DNA of 48,365 nucleotides from an uncultured Collinsella sp. (GTDB lineage Bacteria; Actinomycetota; Coriobacteriia; Coriobacteriales; Coriobacteriaceae), in contig URVZ01000005.1 in assembly GCA_900551365.1 (NCBI GenBank), positions 1-48,365 on the forward strand, written 5' to 3'. The position numbers and the translations under genes are program-made. Shown here piece by piece: positions 7,387-16,663 of this stretch. Below the pieces are notes generated by a model. It saw nothing but the letters and a program-made list of their open reading frames with translations. It did no database searches and was not told where the DNA came from. Each line of letters begins with the position of its first letter. The stretch's first letter is position 1.

Positions 7387-8477
7387 TACGCCTCGCCTCC
7401 CTTCTTGGAATCCTTGCGCGTGCGGGACGTCTCAGGAGCGTTCTTGAGAAACTCGGGGTCACCGGAGTAGTGGCATGCAGAGTAATGACCAGACTCGGTG
7501 ACAACGCGCTCGGGGCGCTGCTTGCGGCACTTATCGGTCGCATAGGGACAACGAGGCGAGAACACGCAGCCCTCGGGCAGGTTCATGAGCGAAGGCGGGT
7601 TGCCGTGAATCGGCGTAAGCGGCTTCTTCTCTTCGATGGCCTGCTCCGGGATGGAGCGGATAAGGCCCCAGGTGTAGGGGTGGCGGCTCTCGTAGAAGAT
7701 TTCCTCAGCAGTACCGAACTCGACGGGACGGCCGGCGTACATAACCATGATCTTGTCGGCCATGTCGGCGACGACGCCCAGGTCATGGGTAATCATGATG
7801 ATGGCGTTGCCGTTCTTCTCCTGCATTTCCTGCATAAGCTCAATAATCTGAGCCTGGATGGTAACGTCCAGAGCCGTCGTGGGCTCGTCGGCAATCAGAA
7901 TATCGGGATCGCAGGCAAGAGCCATGGCAATCATGACGCGCTGACGCATACCGCCAGAGAACTGGTGCGGATACTCGTTGACGCGCTTCTCGGGCTCGGG
8001 AATACCAACGAGGTCCAAAAGCTCGGTGGCACGCTTGAGTGCCTCCTGCTTGGAGTAGCCACGGTGCAGACGAAGGCCCTCACCCACCTGCTTGCCGATC
8101 TTATAGACCGGGTTCAAGGAGGTCATAGGGTCTTGAAAGATCATCGCGATATCGTTGCCGCGAATGTGCTGCATCTCTTCCTCGGTCATCTCGAGGATAG
8201 AACGACCGCGATAGCGAACGTCGCCGCCCTCGATCTTCCCCGGAGGCATCGAGATAAGGCCCATGATGGTCATGGCGGTCACGGACTTACCGGAGCCGGA
8301 CTCACCGACGACGCCAAGGGTCTCGCCGCGATCGAGCGTGTAGGAGACACCGTCGACAGCGCGAACGACGCCATCCTCGGTGTGGAAATACATCTTAAGG
8401 TCATCGACCTCGAGCAGATGCTGGCCCTCAGGAACCGGCTGGTCCTTCAGGTCCACATAGTTCTTGTTCTTCTTCAT
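7386..8477 (-). CDS. dppD: Peptide ABC transporter ATP-binding protein (DppD/OppD type)
   Basis: A 363-residue partner ATPase. Walker A is GESGSGKSV, the signature is FSGGMRQRVMIAMALA, Walker B is ILIADEP with TTALD, and the switch His lies in MITHDLG. The C-terminal cysteine segment GCVFSPRCPYATDKC is typical of the oligopeptide_HPY extension. It begins 2 bases after the stop of the permease gene and overlaps the next ATPase by one base. The other dpp genes directly upstream support the assignment; peptide chain-length preference is not predictable. Confidence 0.95.
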   Translation of the reverse strand: MKKNKNYVDLKDQPVPEGQHLLEVDDLKMYFHTEDGVVRAVDGVSYTLDRGETLGVVGESGSGKSVTAMTIMGLISMPPGKIEGGDVRYRGRSILEMTEEEMQHIRGNDIAMIFQDPMTSLNPVYKIGKQVGEGLRLHRGYSKQEALKRATELLDLVGIPEPEKRVNEYPHQFSGGMRQRVMIAMALACDPDILIADEPTTALDVTIQAQIIELMQEMQEKNGNAIIMITHDLGVVADMADKIMVMYAGRPVEFGTAEEIFYESRHPYTWGLIRSIPEQAIEEKKPLTPIHGNPPSLMNLPEGCVFSPRCPYATDKCRKQRPERVVTESGHYSACHYSGDPEFLKNAPETSRTRKDSKKGGEA

Positions 8478-8479
8478 CC

Positions 8480-9415
8480 TTATGCGTCCTTCATCTTGAC
8501 GTCGAGGGCGTCGCGCAGACCATCACCCAACAGGGTGAAGGCGAGCACCGTCGAGAGAATTGCCAGACCGGGCATGATCATCATCCAGGGAGCGGTCAGA
8601 AGATACTGCTGACCGTCCTGAATCATGGAGCCCCACGAAGGCGTAGGCGGAATAACGCCCATGCCGAGGAAGGACAGAGCGGACTCGGTCAGAATGGCGC
8701 CACCAATGTTCATGGTCGCGTAGACCACGATGGAGGCGACGGAGTTCGGGAAGATGTGACGCACGACGATACGAGCATCAGATGCACCCATCGCGCGCGC
8801 AGCATCAACATAGTCGTTTTCCTTGACCGTCAAGATTGCAGAGCGGAAGACGCGCGCAATCGAAGGCCAGCCGAGAATACCGATGGCGATAAAGACGTTC
8901 TGAAGGCCACGGCCGATAACGGCGATCATGGCGACAACGAACAGCACGTACGGGAACGCCAGGAAGATGTCCGCACAGCGCATGATGATCGTATCCCAGA
9001 TGCCGCCGTAGAAACCCGCCAGAGCACCCATGACCAGACCGATCAGCGTGGAGATCGCGGTGGCCATAATGCCGACGGACAGCGAAACGCGCGCACCGTA
9101 GATAACGCGGACGAGAATGTCACGACCAAGGGCGTCGGTGCCAAACGGGTGCTCTGCACACGGAGCCAGCAGCGACGTCTCGGCCATGGTGGTCGAGTCG
9201 GAAGCCGTCGGCGAACCGAGCCAGGGCTTAGCCCACAGATCTGCGGTCAGTGCAACCACAACGACGATGATGATCCAGCAGACACCGATAACGGCGAGCT
9301 TGTTCTTACGAAGACGCTTAAAAGCGTCGCCCCACAGCGTGCGGGACTTGGCGGGAGCAGATGCGGCCTTGGTGGCGGTAGCCTGCTCCTGAGACTGAGA
9401 ATCAGTTTCCTGCAT
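8480..9415 (-). CDS. dppC: Peptide ABC transporter permease (DppC/OppC type)
   Basis: A 311-residue inner-membrane permease with a polar, Ala-rich N-terminus of about 35 residues, a first membrane segment near AVIGVCWIIIVVVVAL, and five further hydrophobic segments. The DppC-type sequence GTDALGRDILVRVIYGARVSL and the EAA-like loop DAARAMGASDARIVVRHIFPN that contacts the ATPase are present. The ribosome site AAGGGAGG is well placed. It lies 14 bases after dppB. Confidence 0.95.
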   Translation of the reverse strand: MQETDSQSQEQATATKAASAPAKSRTLWGDAFKRLRKNKLAVIGVCWIIIVVVVALTADLWAKPWLGSPTASDSTTMAETSLLAPCAEHPFGTDALGRDILVRVIYGARVSLSVGIMATAISTLIGLVMGALAGFYGGIWDTIIMRCADIFLAFPYVLFVVAMIAVIGRGLQNVFIAIGILGWPSIARVFRSAILTVKENDYVDAARAMGASDARIVVRHIFPNSVASIVVYATMNIGGAILTESALSFLGMGVIPPTPSWGSMIQDGQQYLLTAPWMMIMPGLAILSTVLAFTLLGDGLRDALDVKMKDA

Positions 9416-9429
9416 GAGACGTACCTCCC

Positions 9430-10467
9430 TTAGGCCTTATCCGACGGACCGCCAAGGCGGATGCGTGGGTCGAGGAATGCATAGCTAATGTCGACGAGCA
9501 GGTTGATCACCATAACGACGACGACGATGAGCGTAACGCCGCCCATAACGATGGGCCAGTCACGCATGCTAATGGCGCGATAGACCTCATAGCCGATACC
9601 GGGCCAGTTAAAGACCGTCTCGGTCAGGATGGCGCCCGAAAGCATGCCACCAAAGTCGACACCAATATAGGTAACGACGGGGATGAGTGCATTCTTAAGC
9701 GCATGCTTGACGATGATCGCGCGATTGGAGAGACCCTTCGCCTTTGCCGTACGGATGTAATCCTGGTTCATGACGTCAAGCAGCTGCGAGCGCATAATGC
9801 GGGCAGCATAAGCGGTCGAAACCGAAGCCAGCGTAATGGTCGGAAGCACATAGTGCATCCAATCCTGATACTGAGAGCTGGAACCGCCGGCACCCGAGAT
9901 CGGCATGGAGATTGCACCGCCCGTGGCGTCCTTGAGGATGACGCCAAAGAACAGCTGCAGCAACATACCGAGCCAGAAGGCCGGGACCGCAACGAGGATC
10001 GACGTGGTGAGCGTTACCAAAATATCCCAGAAGGAATAACGCTTTACCGCCGAAATGATACCCGCACCGATACCCATAATTGCCTCGAGCACGATGGCGC
10101 ACGCGGCAAGTTTGACCGTATACGGATACTTCTGGGCAAAGATATCCGTAACCGGCAGCTTGCGCTGATACGAATTGCCCAGATCGCCATGAAGCAGGCC
10201 GTTCATGTAATACAAGTAACGGTCCACGAGCGACGTTTGAACGGGGTCGCCGTTCTCGTCAAGGATCGCGTTGCCGTCCTCGTCCGTCTGGACCAGGTGA
10301 TAGCGGACGCGAAGCTGAAGCTCCACCTCGGGGGACAGAGCCTTGTCTCCACCGATCAGCTTGATCGGATCTCCCGGCACGATATTCTGGAGGGCGAACA
10401 GAATCAGCGTAACGCCCAAAAACACCGGGATGAACTGAAGCACACGTTTAACGATGTACTTACCCAT
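9430..10467 (-). CDS. dppB: Peptide ABC transporter permease (DppB/OppB type)
   Basis: A 345-residue inner-membrane permease that begins MGKYIVKRVLQFIPVFLGVTL, the usual first helix of DppB, with PGDP following. An inserted extracytoplasmic loop (about residues 55-90) is rich in charged residues. The EAA-type loop RTAKAKGLSNRAIIVKHALKN and the C-terminal end LDPRIRLG are typical. It pairs with the DppC-type permease to form the channel. Upstream, a hairpin separates it from the binding-protein gene, which fits the usual excess of binding protein over permease. Confidence 0.95.
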   Translation of the reverse strand: MGKYIVKRVLQFIPVFLGVTLILFALQNIVPGDPIKLIGGDKALSPEVELQLRVRYHLVQTDEDGNAILDENGDPVQTSLVDRYLYYMNGLLHGDLGNSYQRKLPVTDIFAQKYPYTVKLAACAIVLEAIMGIGAGIISAVKRYSFWDILVTLTTSILVAVPAFWLGMLLQLFFGVILKDATGGAISMPISGAGGSSSQYQDWMHYVLPTITLASVSTAYAARIMRSQLLDVMNQDYIRTAKAKGLSNRAIIVKHALKNALIPVVTYIGVDFGGMLSGAILTETVFNWPGIGYEVYRAISMRDWPIVMGGVTLIVVVVMVINLLVDISYAFLDPRIRLGGPSDKA

Positions 10468-10497
10468 ACCACTCCCCTATCTAGGGATTAACCTAAA

Positions 10498-10527
10498 TGG
10501 GATGCCGATCGCCAGACCGGCATCCCA
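10498..10527 (-). terminator. Intercistronic hairpin between dppA and dppB
   Basis: A perfect 10-bp stem TGGGATGCCG / CGGCATCCCA with a 10-base loop and no T run in the minus direction. It is more likely an RNA-stabilising or partly terminating structure that raises binding-protein expression than a full terminator. Confidence 0.6.
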
Positions 10528-10623
10528 AAATTACCATCAGCCAGTTTACCCCAGGTTAGGGAGAACTGTATGTTTCCCATGAGGTCTACGTAAATACTTG
10601 ACCCTCACGGAAGCTGCAAACTC

Positions 10624-12300
10624 TTAGGCGAGCTCAGCGGTACCCAGATCGGCGTGCTTCTGCGGATCGACATAGAGGTGCTTGATGCGATCGGAGCCGG
10701 CGATGGTGTGCGTGTAGAACATAATCGGGATGACCGGGCAGTCGGCAGCGACCATTGCATCGGCCTCCTGCATCTTAGCGACGCGCTCCTCGTCGTCAAC
10801 AATAGTACGAGCCTCGTCGACCTTGGCGTCGAACTCGGGGTTGTTGTAACCGGAGCGGTTGTCGCCACCGAGGGAATCAGAGTGGAACAGCGGATACAGG
10901 AAGTTGTCCATGATCGGGTAGTCGGCAATCCAACCCAGACGACCGAACTGATAGTTAAAGTTCTGATACTGCTCGAGCAGGGCAGACCACTCAGGGGTAT
11001 CGGAGACAGCGGTAACGCCAACCTTGGCGAGGTCGCCGATGATGGACTCCATGATCTCCTTGTGACCGCCGTCCTGGTTGTAGGACAGGGTCACGCTAAT
11101 GCCACGATCCCCGTTAGCGCCAGCGGGAGCAACCTTGTCGAGGTACTCGTTAGCCTTGTCGACATCGTAGGCGCAGAACTCCCATGCGCCCTCCTTGTAG
11201 CCATCGATGCCCGGAGGAACAATGCCGTCGGCAGGAGTACGGGTACCCTTGAAGATGGTCTTGCAGATGGCCTCACGGTTAATGGCCAGGGAGATGCCCC
11301 TACGCAGGTCGGCGTTGTTGAACGGCTCGGCCGTGGTGTTGCAGGTCAGATAGTACGTGGAAGGCTCGGCGCCGAGCAGCATGCGCTCGCCGTCACCCAT
11401 GGTGTAGCCGTCCTTGGACACGCCGCGATCCTTCTTGGCGGCATCGATCTGAGCGACGGGAACGTCGCAGACATCGAGGTTACCGGCCTGGAACTCCTTA
11501 TAAGCGGTCTCCATGTCCTTGATGACCTGGAAGTGGATGCCATCGATCTTGGCCTTGTCGCCATAGTAATCGTCGAACTTCTTGACGTTGATCTCCTGGC
11601 CATCCTCCCACTTGCCGTCCATCATGAACGGGCCGTTACCGACCGGGGCAAGATAGAAGCTCTTGACATCGGACTCGGCGCACTCGGGAACCGGGGCCAG
11701 AGCCGGATGAGAGGCGACGAAGGGGAAGTCGGCGTAAGCGGAAGACAGCTTGACGACGAGGGTCTCATCGTCGGGGCACGTAACACCGCTGAGCTCGGTA
11801 GCGTTACCGGCAAGCAGGTCGTCATAGCCCTCGACCATGGAAAGGTGATAGGAGACCTCGGAAGGGCCGTACTCGGTAGCGATGGCCGACTTGGTGTTGA
11901 CCAGACGCTCCCAACCGAGCTTGAAGGACTTGGAGGTAACGTCGTCACCGTTGTGGAACTTGGCCTTCTTGATCTTGAAGGTAAACTCGGTGGCGTCGTC
12001 GTTGGACTCAAAGGACTCGCAAGCCAGCGGAACGATCTCGCCCTTCTCGGCGTCGTAAGAGGTCAGAGCGTCAAAGAGCTGGTACTCGACCTGAGTGCCC
12101 TGGTCCTCCTGGACATTGTAGGGGTCGATGCAGACCGGGTTGTTGATGTAGAAGTTCAGCGTCGAACCGGACTCAGAACCGGAAGCGTCGCCACCCTTCT
12201 TGCCACATGCGGCAAGAAAAGCCATGGAGCTCGCAGCAAGGGTGCCGCCAACAAAGGCGCGACGACCCATAACGGGCTGGTGGAACATAGAATCAGCCAT
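10624..12300 (-). CDS. dppA: Peptide ABC transporter substrate-binding lipoprotein (DppA/OppA type)
   Basis: A 558-residue extracytoplasmic SBP of family 5. The N-terminus has a twin-arginine motif (MGRRAFVGG) followed by a hydrophobic stretch and the lipobox LAAC, so it is probably a Tat-exported lipoprotein anchored outside the membrane. The mature protein starts with a Gly/Ser-rich linker. The start is the ATG at 12300 with AAGGAGG six bases upstream; the frame extends 16 codons further without a ribosome site. It is the first gene of dppABCDF and captures the peptide substrate. Other ligands of family 5 proteins cannot be excluded from sequence alone. Confidence 0.93.
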   Translation of the reverse strand: MADSMFHQPVMGRRAFVGGTLAASSMAFLAACGKKGGDASGSESGSTLNFYINNPVCIDPYNVQEDQGTQVEYQLFDALTSYDAEKGEIVPLACESFESNDDATEFTFKIKKAKFHNGDDVTSKSFKLGWERLVNTKSAIATEYGPSEVSYHLSMVEGYDDLLAGNATELSGVTCPDDETLVVKLSSAYADFPFVASHPALAPVPECAESDVKSFYLAPVGNGPFMMDGKWEDGQEINVKKFDDYYGDKAKIDGIHFQVIKDMETAYKEFQAGNLDVCDVPVAQIDAAKKDRGVSKDGYTMGDGERMLLGAEPSTYYLTCNTTAEPFNNADLRRGISLAINREAICKTIFKGTRTPADGIVPPGIDGYKEGAWEFCAYDVDKANEYLDKVAPAGANGDRGISVTLSYNQDGGHKEIMESIIGDLAKVGVTAVSDTPEWSALLEQYQNFNYQFGRLGWIADYPIMDNFLYPLFHSDSLGGDNRSGYNNPEFDAKVDEARTIVDDEERVAKMQEADAMVAADCPVIPIMFYTHTIAGSDRIKHLYVDPQKHADLGTAELA

Positions 12301-12399
12301 GCCATCCTCCTTATGAGATAGGACAAAGAAATGTTCAGTCGGACACATGTCGAAACAATCCGATCCGAACCATCAAAACGCCGCCCGCTGCTATGGCTG

Positions 12400-12428
12400 G
12401 TTATGCACAACGGACCAACGTTTTGCAA
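12400..12428 (-). promoter_or_regulatory. Candidate promoter of the dpp operon
   Basis: On the minus strand, TTGCAA (12423-12428), a 17-base spacer and CATAAC (12400-12405), about 100 bases before dppA. The match is moderate. The rest of 12301-12541 holds no gene and no other clear signal. Confidence 0.4.
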
Positions 12429-12541
12429 TACAGTAGCGCATTTTATACACAATTTGGGGCTAATTCCGGTTAACGGTCGAGAATTTCTTTAGTTGGGCGA
12501 AGTATGTGGGGATATTTTGACTCTGTTACAAATATGTAAAC

Positions 12542-12573
12542 AAAAAGGGTCCCGCACTTACGGGACCCTTTTT
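12542..12573 (-). terminator. Terminator after secG
   Basis: AAAAAGGGTCCCG / CGGGACCCTTTTT with the loop CACTTA is a perfect 13-bp stem with T runs in both directions. It ends the gap-to-secG gene cluster, 22 bases after the secG stop codon. Confidence 0.92.
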
Positions 12574-12594
12574 GAATATTTATGCGGCTCGTGC

Positions 12595-12849
12595 TTAGTA
12601 GCCGACGATGCCCTGCGGGAAGAAGAACATGCACAGCACGACGCACACGGCAAACACGACAGCCATGATGACGGTCAGTCGGTCGAGGTTCTGCTCCATG
12701 ACGCCCGTGGCAGAGCTGGAGTTATACAGCGAGCTAGCGATCATATCCGAAACGCCGGTGCCCTTACCGGAATGCATCAGGACGAGAATCGTCAGCGCCA
12801 CGGCAGAGACAGCCCAAACGACAAACAGAAGAATCTGGAACGGACCCAT
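12595..12849 (-). CDS. secG: Preprotein translocase subunit SecG
   Basis: An 84-residue membrane protein with two hydrophobic helices (about residues 3-25 and 60-80) joined by the typical loop HSGKGTGVSDMI. It is the accessory subunit of SecYEG that aids SecA-driven export. It is the last gene of the glycolytic cluster, where secG commonly follows tpiA in Gram-positive bacteria; here gpmI lies between them. A strong terminator separates secG from gpmI, so it probably has its own promoter in 12850-12958, though none is obvious. Confidence 0.93.
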   Translation of the reverse strand: MGPFQILLFVVWAVSAVALTILVLMHSGKGTGVSDMIASSLYNSSSATGVMEQNLDRLTVIMAVVFAVCVVLCMFFFPQGIVGY

Positions 12850-12953
12850 AGATAAGCTCCTTAATAGAACAGTTTAAACTCCAGTACTGTACCACAATCC
12901 CCCGCTCTCCCCTACCTGCCACTCAAGGACGAGGTGGAAATGGCAGAAATACC

Positions 12954-12986
12954 AAAAAGGGGGTTGTCCGGTTGTGGACAACCCCC
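12954..12986 (-). terminator. Terminator after gpmI
   Basis: On the minus strand, GGGGGTTGTCC / GGACAACCCCC is a perfect 11-bp stem followed by TTTTT. It lies 28 bases after the gpmI stop codon. A weaker AT hairpin (TAGAAAAC / GTTTTCTA, 12991-13013) overlaps the stop region. Confidence 0.92.
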
Positions 12987-13013
12987 TTACTAGAAAACGG
13001 TATTTGTTTTCTA

Positions 13014-14567
13014 TTAGGCCTCGGTGGCGAGCACGCGGCCCGTCATCTCGGCGGAAGGCTCAATACCAGCCATGGTGAGCATGGTCGGAGCGATATCGGA
13101 AAGACGGCCGTCCTCGATACCGGTGAGCTTGGCCTTCTCATCAACGATGATGAACGGCACACGGTTGGTGGTGTGAGCCGTGAACGGATGCTTGGAACCG
13201 TCGGAAGCAACGTCAAACATGTGGTCGGCGTTGCCGTGGTCGGCGGTGATCAGCGCAAAGCCGCCCTTGGCGAGAATCGCCGGGACAACCTTGGACAGGG
13301 CATCGTCAACAGCCTCGACGGCCTTAACGGCGGCGTCGAAGACACCGGTGTGACCAACCATGTCGCAGTTCGCGAAGTTCACGATGTAGAAATCAGCGCG
13401 ATCCTCGTTGATGGCGGCGACAAGCTTCTCGGTAACCTCGGGAGCGCTCATCTCGGGCTGCAGATCATAGGTAGCGACCTTGGGGGAAGCGACGAGCACG
13501 CGCTCCTCGCCTTCCTTGGGCTCCTCGATGCCGCCGTTGAGGAAGAACGTCACGTGGGCGTACTTCTCGGTCTCGGCGGTGTGCAGCTGCTTCAGGCCAT
13601 TGGCGGCGATAACGTCGGCCAGAACGTTCTCGGGGAACGTCTTGGGGAAGGCGACCTCGACGTCAAACGTCGGATCGTACTCGGTCATCGTCACAAAGTG
13701 CGAAAGCTTGATCTGCTCGCGCTCAAAGCCGTCGAACTCCTTGTCCGTGAACACGCGGGTCATCTGACGAGCGCGGTCGGGACGGAAGTTGAAGAAGATA
13801 GCCGCGTCGCCCTCGTGGATGCCCTCGTTGTGGGCAGCGAAGGGCTCGACGAACTCGTCGCCGCGCGGATCCTTCTCGTAGTAGGCCTTGATACCGGCAA
13901 CGGGGTCGACATCGGCATCGGACGCGTTGACCATGACGTCGTAGGCGCGCTGGATGCGCTCCCAACGATTATCGCGGTCCATGGCCCAATAACGGCCCGA
14001 GACGGTGGCAACGCGAGCGTCGCAACCGGTCTCCTCGGAGATCTTAGCCAGGAAGGCGCAGAACTCACTCATGTAGCCAGCGCCGGACTGCGGGTCAACG
14101 TCGCGGCCATCCATGAAGGCGTGGACGCGAACGGTCTTGACACCGTGCTCGGCAGCCATCTTGACCAGAGCCTCGACGTGGTTCATGTGAGAATGAACAC
14201 CGCCAGGGCTCATAAGGCCCATGAGGTGGAGAGTCTTGCCGTCAGCCTTGACGTCGTCCATAGCCTTGACGAAGACCTCGTTCTTGGCGATGGAGCCGTC
14301 CTTGATGGCGTTGTTGATGCGCGAAAGCTCCTGGAACACGATGCGGCCGGCACCGATGTTGAGGTGACCCACCTCGGAGTTGCCCATCTGGCCATCGGGA
14401 AGACCCACGTCCTCGCCCGAAGCGCCGAGCGTGGTGTGGGGATACTTCTCGTACAGGCTATCAAGGAAGGGCGTCTTGGCAGCGGCGACGGCGTTCTCGC
14501 CATCGGACGGAGCCAGGCCGCAGCCGTCCATGATGATCAGGAGTGCAGGAAGATGACGTTGTGCCAT
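13014..14567 (-). CDS. gpmI: 2,3-bisphosphoglycerate-independent phosphoglycerate mutase
   Basis: A 517-residue cytoplasmic enzyme of the alkaline phosphatase superfamily that interconverts 3- and 2-phosphoglycerate with two Mn ions. The N-terminal metal site IIMDGCG (Asp14), the phospho-serine motif MGNSEVGH (Ser64) and the C-terminal ITADHGNADHM motif are present, and the length is normal for the family. It starts 5 bases after tpiA, so both are likely translated from one message. Its place between tpiA and secG extends the gap-pgk-tpiA pathway by one step. Confidence 0.96.
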   Translation of the reverse strand: MAQRHLPALLIIMDGCGLAPSDGENAVAAAKTPFLDSLYEKYPHTTLGASGEDVGLPDGQMGNSEVGHLNIGAGRIVFQELSRINNAIKDGSIAKNEVFVKAMDDVKADGKTLHLMGLMSPGGVHSHMNHVEALVKMAAEHGVKTVRVHAFMDGRDVDPQSGAGYMSEFCAFLAKISEETGCDARVATVSGRYWAMDRDNRWERIQRAYDVMVNASDADVDPVAGIKAYYEKDPRGDEFVEPFAAHNEGIHEGDAAIFFNFRPDRARQMTRVFTDKEFDGFEREQIKLSHFVTMTEYDPTFDVEVAFPKTFPENVLADVIAANGLKQLHTAETEKYAHVTFFLNGGIEEPKEGEERVLVASPKVATYDLQPEMSAPEVTEKLVAAINEDRADFYIVNFANCDMVGHTGVFDAAVKAVEAVDDALSKVVPAILAKGGFALITADHGNADHMFDVASDGSKHPFTAHTTNRVPFIIVDEKAKLTGIEDGRLSDIAPTMLTMAGIEPSAEMTGRVLATEA

Positions 14568-14572
14568 ATGTC

Positions 14573-15340
14573 CTACTCGCCTGCCTTGACGACCATAGAG
14601 GCGAAGTCGGCAGCCTTGAGCGAAGCGCCGCCCACGAGGGCGCCGTCAACGTCGGGCTTGGCGACGAGCTCGGCGATGTTACCGGGCTTGGCAGAGCCAC
14701 CATAGAGAACGCGAATGCCGTTAGCGAGCTCCTCGCCGAACATCTCCTTGAGGGTCTCACGGATAGCGCCGCAGACCTCCTGAGCGTCCTCGGCGGTAGC
14801 GGTCTTGCCGGTGCCGATGGCCCAGATGGGCTCGTAGGCCACGACGACCTGCTTGGGGCAGGTGATCTCAAGACCAGCAAGGCCAGCCTTGACCTGGTTC
14901 ACGACGTGCTCGACATAGGTGCCAGCCTCGCGGACCTCAAGGGACTCGCCGCAGCAGAAGACGGGAACAAGACCTGCGGCAACGAGGGCCTTGGCCTTCA
15001 TGTTCTGATCCTCGTCGGTCTCGTGGAAGTAGTCGCGACGCTCAGAGTGACCGATGATGCAGTAGGTGCAGCCAGCGGACTTGAGCATGTCGCAAGAGGA
15101 CTCACCGGTGAAGGCACCCTTGGCCTCCCAGTACACGTTCTGTGCACCGAGGGCGATGGGGGCAGCCTGAATGCGGTCATGAACCGTGGTGATGTCGATG
15201 GTCGGAGGGCAGACGAGCACCTCGACGCCAGCCGGAACCTCGGGCAGAGCCTGAGCCAGCTCGTCGGCGAGCTTGGCGGCCTCGGCGACGTCGTTGTTCA
15301 TCTTCCAGTTACCAGCGATAAGAAGGGTGCGATTAGGCAT
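14573..15340 (-). CDS. tpiA: Triosephosphate isomerase
   Basis: A 255-residue TIM barrel that interconverts dihydroxyacetone phosphate and glyceraldehyde-3-phosphate. The substrate-binding Lys13 (GNWKMN), electrophile His98 (GHSERR) and base Glu170 (AYEPIWAIGTG) are all present. The start is the ATG at 15340, which overlaps the end of pgk by 8 bases in the form ATGCCTAA; the 21-codon upstream extension lies inside pgk and is not needed. Confidence 0.97.
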   Translation of the reverse strand: MPNRTLLIAGNWKMNNDVAEAAKLADELAQALPEVPAGVEVLVCPPTIDITTVHDRIQAAPIALGAQNVYWEAKGAFTGESSCDMLKSAGCTYCIIGHSERRDYFHETDEDQNMKAKALVAAGLVPVFCCGESLEVREAGTYVEHVVNQVKAGLAGLEITCPKQVVVAYEPIWAIGTGKTATAEDAQEVCGAIRETLKEMFGEELANGIRVLYGGSAKPGNIAELVAKPDVDGALVGGASLKAADFASMVVKAGE

Positions 15341-16523
15341 CGAGAAGCGCCTCCACTCCGGGCAGGGCCTTACCCTCGACGAGCTCCATGGAAGCGCCAC
15401 CACCGGTGGAGATCCAGCTCATCTTGTCGGCCAGGTTGAACTTGTTGACAGCTGCGACGGAGTCGCCACCGCCGATAATCGAGGTGCAATCGGCCTCGGC
15501 GACAGCCTCGGCGATAGCCTGGGTGCCGTGAGCGAAGTTGTCGAACTCGAAGACGCCCATGGGGCCATTCCAGAACACGGTCTTGGCGCCCTTGACAGCC
15601 TCGGCGTAGAGCTCCTCGGTCTTAGGACCGATGTCCATGCCCTCACGATCGTCGGGGATAGCGTCGGAAGCGACAACCTCGGGGACAGCGTCCTCGCCAA
15701 AGTGATCGGCAACGCGGTTGTCGATGGGGAGCAGGATCTTGACGCCCTTCTCCTCGGCCTTCTTAAGCATCTCGCCGGCGCGCTCGACCCAGTCCTCTTC
15801 CTTGAGGGACTGACCGACGGACAGGCCCTGAGCCAGGAAGAAGGTGTAGGCCATGCCGCCACCGATGATCAGGGTGTCAGCGGAGTCGATGAGGTGATCG
15901 AGAACGCCGATCTTGGAGGAAACCTTGGAACCGCCGACGATGGCGACGAAGGGGCGCTCGGGCTCGGCGAAGATGCCGGTCAGCGTGTCGACCTCCTTCT
16001 CGAGCAGGAAGCCAGCGACGGCAGGCAGGTAAGCGGCGGGGCCCACGACGGAACCCTGGGCGCGGTGAGCGGTGCCGAAGGCATCGAGAACGAAGACGTC
16101 ACCATAGGAAGCGAGCTTCTTGGCGATCTCGGGATCGTTCTTCTTCTCACGCTTATCGAAGCGGACGTTCTCGAGAACGAGAACCTTGCCCGGCTCGACG
16201 GCGGCGACAGCCTCGGCAGCCTTCTCGCCGTAGGTGTCGGCGACAAAGGCAACGTCGAGACCAGAGAGCTCGGCGAGCTTCTTGGCGACAGGCTCAAGGG
16301 AGAGCTCAGGCTGGAAGCCAGTGCCCTCGGGACGGCCGAGGTGGCTCATGAGGATGACGCGAGCGTTGTGCTCAACGAGATAGTTGATGGTGGGCAGGGC
16401 AGCCTTGATACGGGTGGTGTCGCCAACGACGCCATCCTTGATAGGCACGTTGAAGTCAACGCGGACGAGAACGCGCTTGCCGTCGACATCGATGTCGCGG
16501 ACGGTCTTCTTGGTAAAGGCCAT
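15333..16523 (-). CDS. pgk: Phosphoglycerate kinase
   Basis: A 396-residue two-domain glycolytic kinase that forms ATP from 1,3-bisphosphoglycerate and ADP. The N-terminal signature VLVRVDFNVP, the LMSHLGRP substrate loop and the C-terminal nucleotide motif IIGGGDSVAAV are present. The start is the ATG at 16523 with AAAGGTAG upstream. It follows gap after a hairpin and overlaps tpiA. Confidence 0.97.
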   Translation of the reverse strand: MAFTKKTVRDIDVDGKRVLVRVDFNVPIKDGVVGDTTRIKAALPTINYLVEHNARVILMSHLGRPEGTGFQPELSLEPVAKKLAELSGLDVAFVADTYGEKAAEAVAAVEPGKVLVLENVRFDKREKKNDPEIAKKLASYGDVFVLDAFGTAHRAQGSVVGPAAYLPAVAGFLLEKEVDTLTGIFAEPERPFVAIVGGSKVSSKIGVLDHLIDSADTLIIGGGMAYTFFLAQGLSVGQSLKEEDWVERAGEMLKKAEEKGVKILLPIDNRVADHFGEDAVPEVVASDAIPDDREGMDIGPKTEELYAEAVKGAKTVFWNGPMGVFEFDNFAHGTQAIAEAVAEADCTSIIGGGDSVAAVNKFNLADKMSWISTGGGASMELVEGKALPGVEALLDA

Positions 16524-16576
16524 GTTTGCTTCTACCTTTCGTACGTGTCTGCCTCCCATTACGGCAGACGATTTCC

Positions 16577-16626
16577 TATAAAAAGGGCGCGACCCTAGGG
16601 TGTAAGCCCTATAAGGCCGCGCCCTT
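16577..16626 (-). terminator. Hairpin with T run between gap and pgk
   Basis: On the minus strand the outer stem AAGGGCGCG / CGCGCCCTT encloses a second stem TAGGG / CCCTA and is followed by TTTTTA. It lies 38 bases after the gap stop codon. Readthrough or processing here would give more gap than pgk message. Confidence 0.75.
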
Positions 16627-16663
16627 CTTTAGACGCTCAACGAGCTATTCGCTAAAAGCTAAA

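Noticed and set aside
10654..12321. A 555-codon plus-strand frame opposite dppA
   Set aside because: Valine/leucine-rich low-information sequence antisense to a clear binding protein; similar long shadows lie opposite gpmI, tpiA, pgk and gap.
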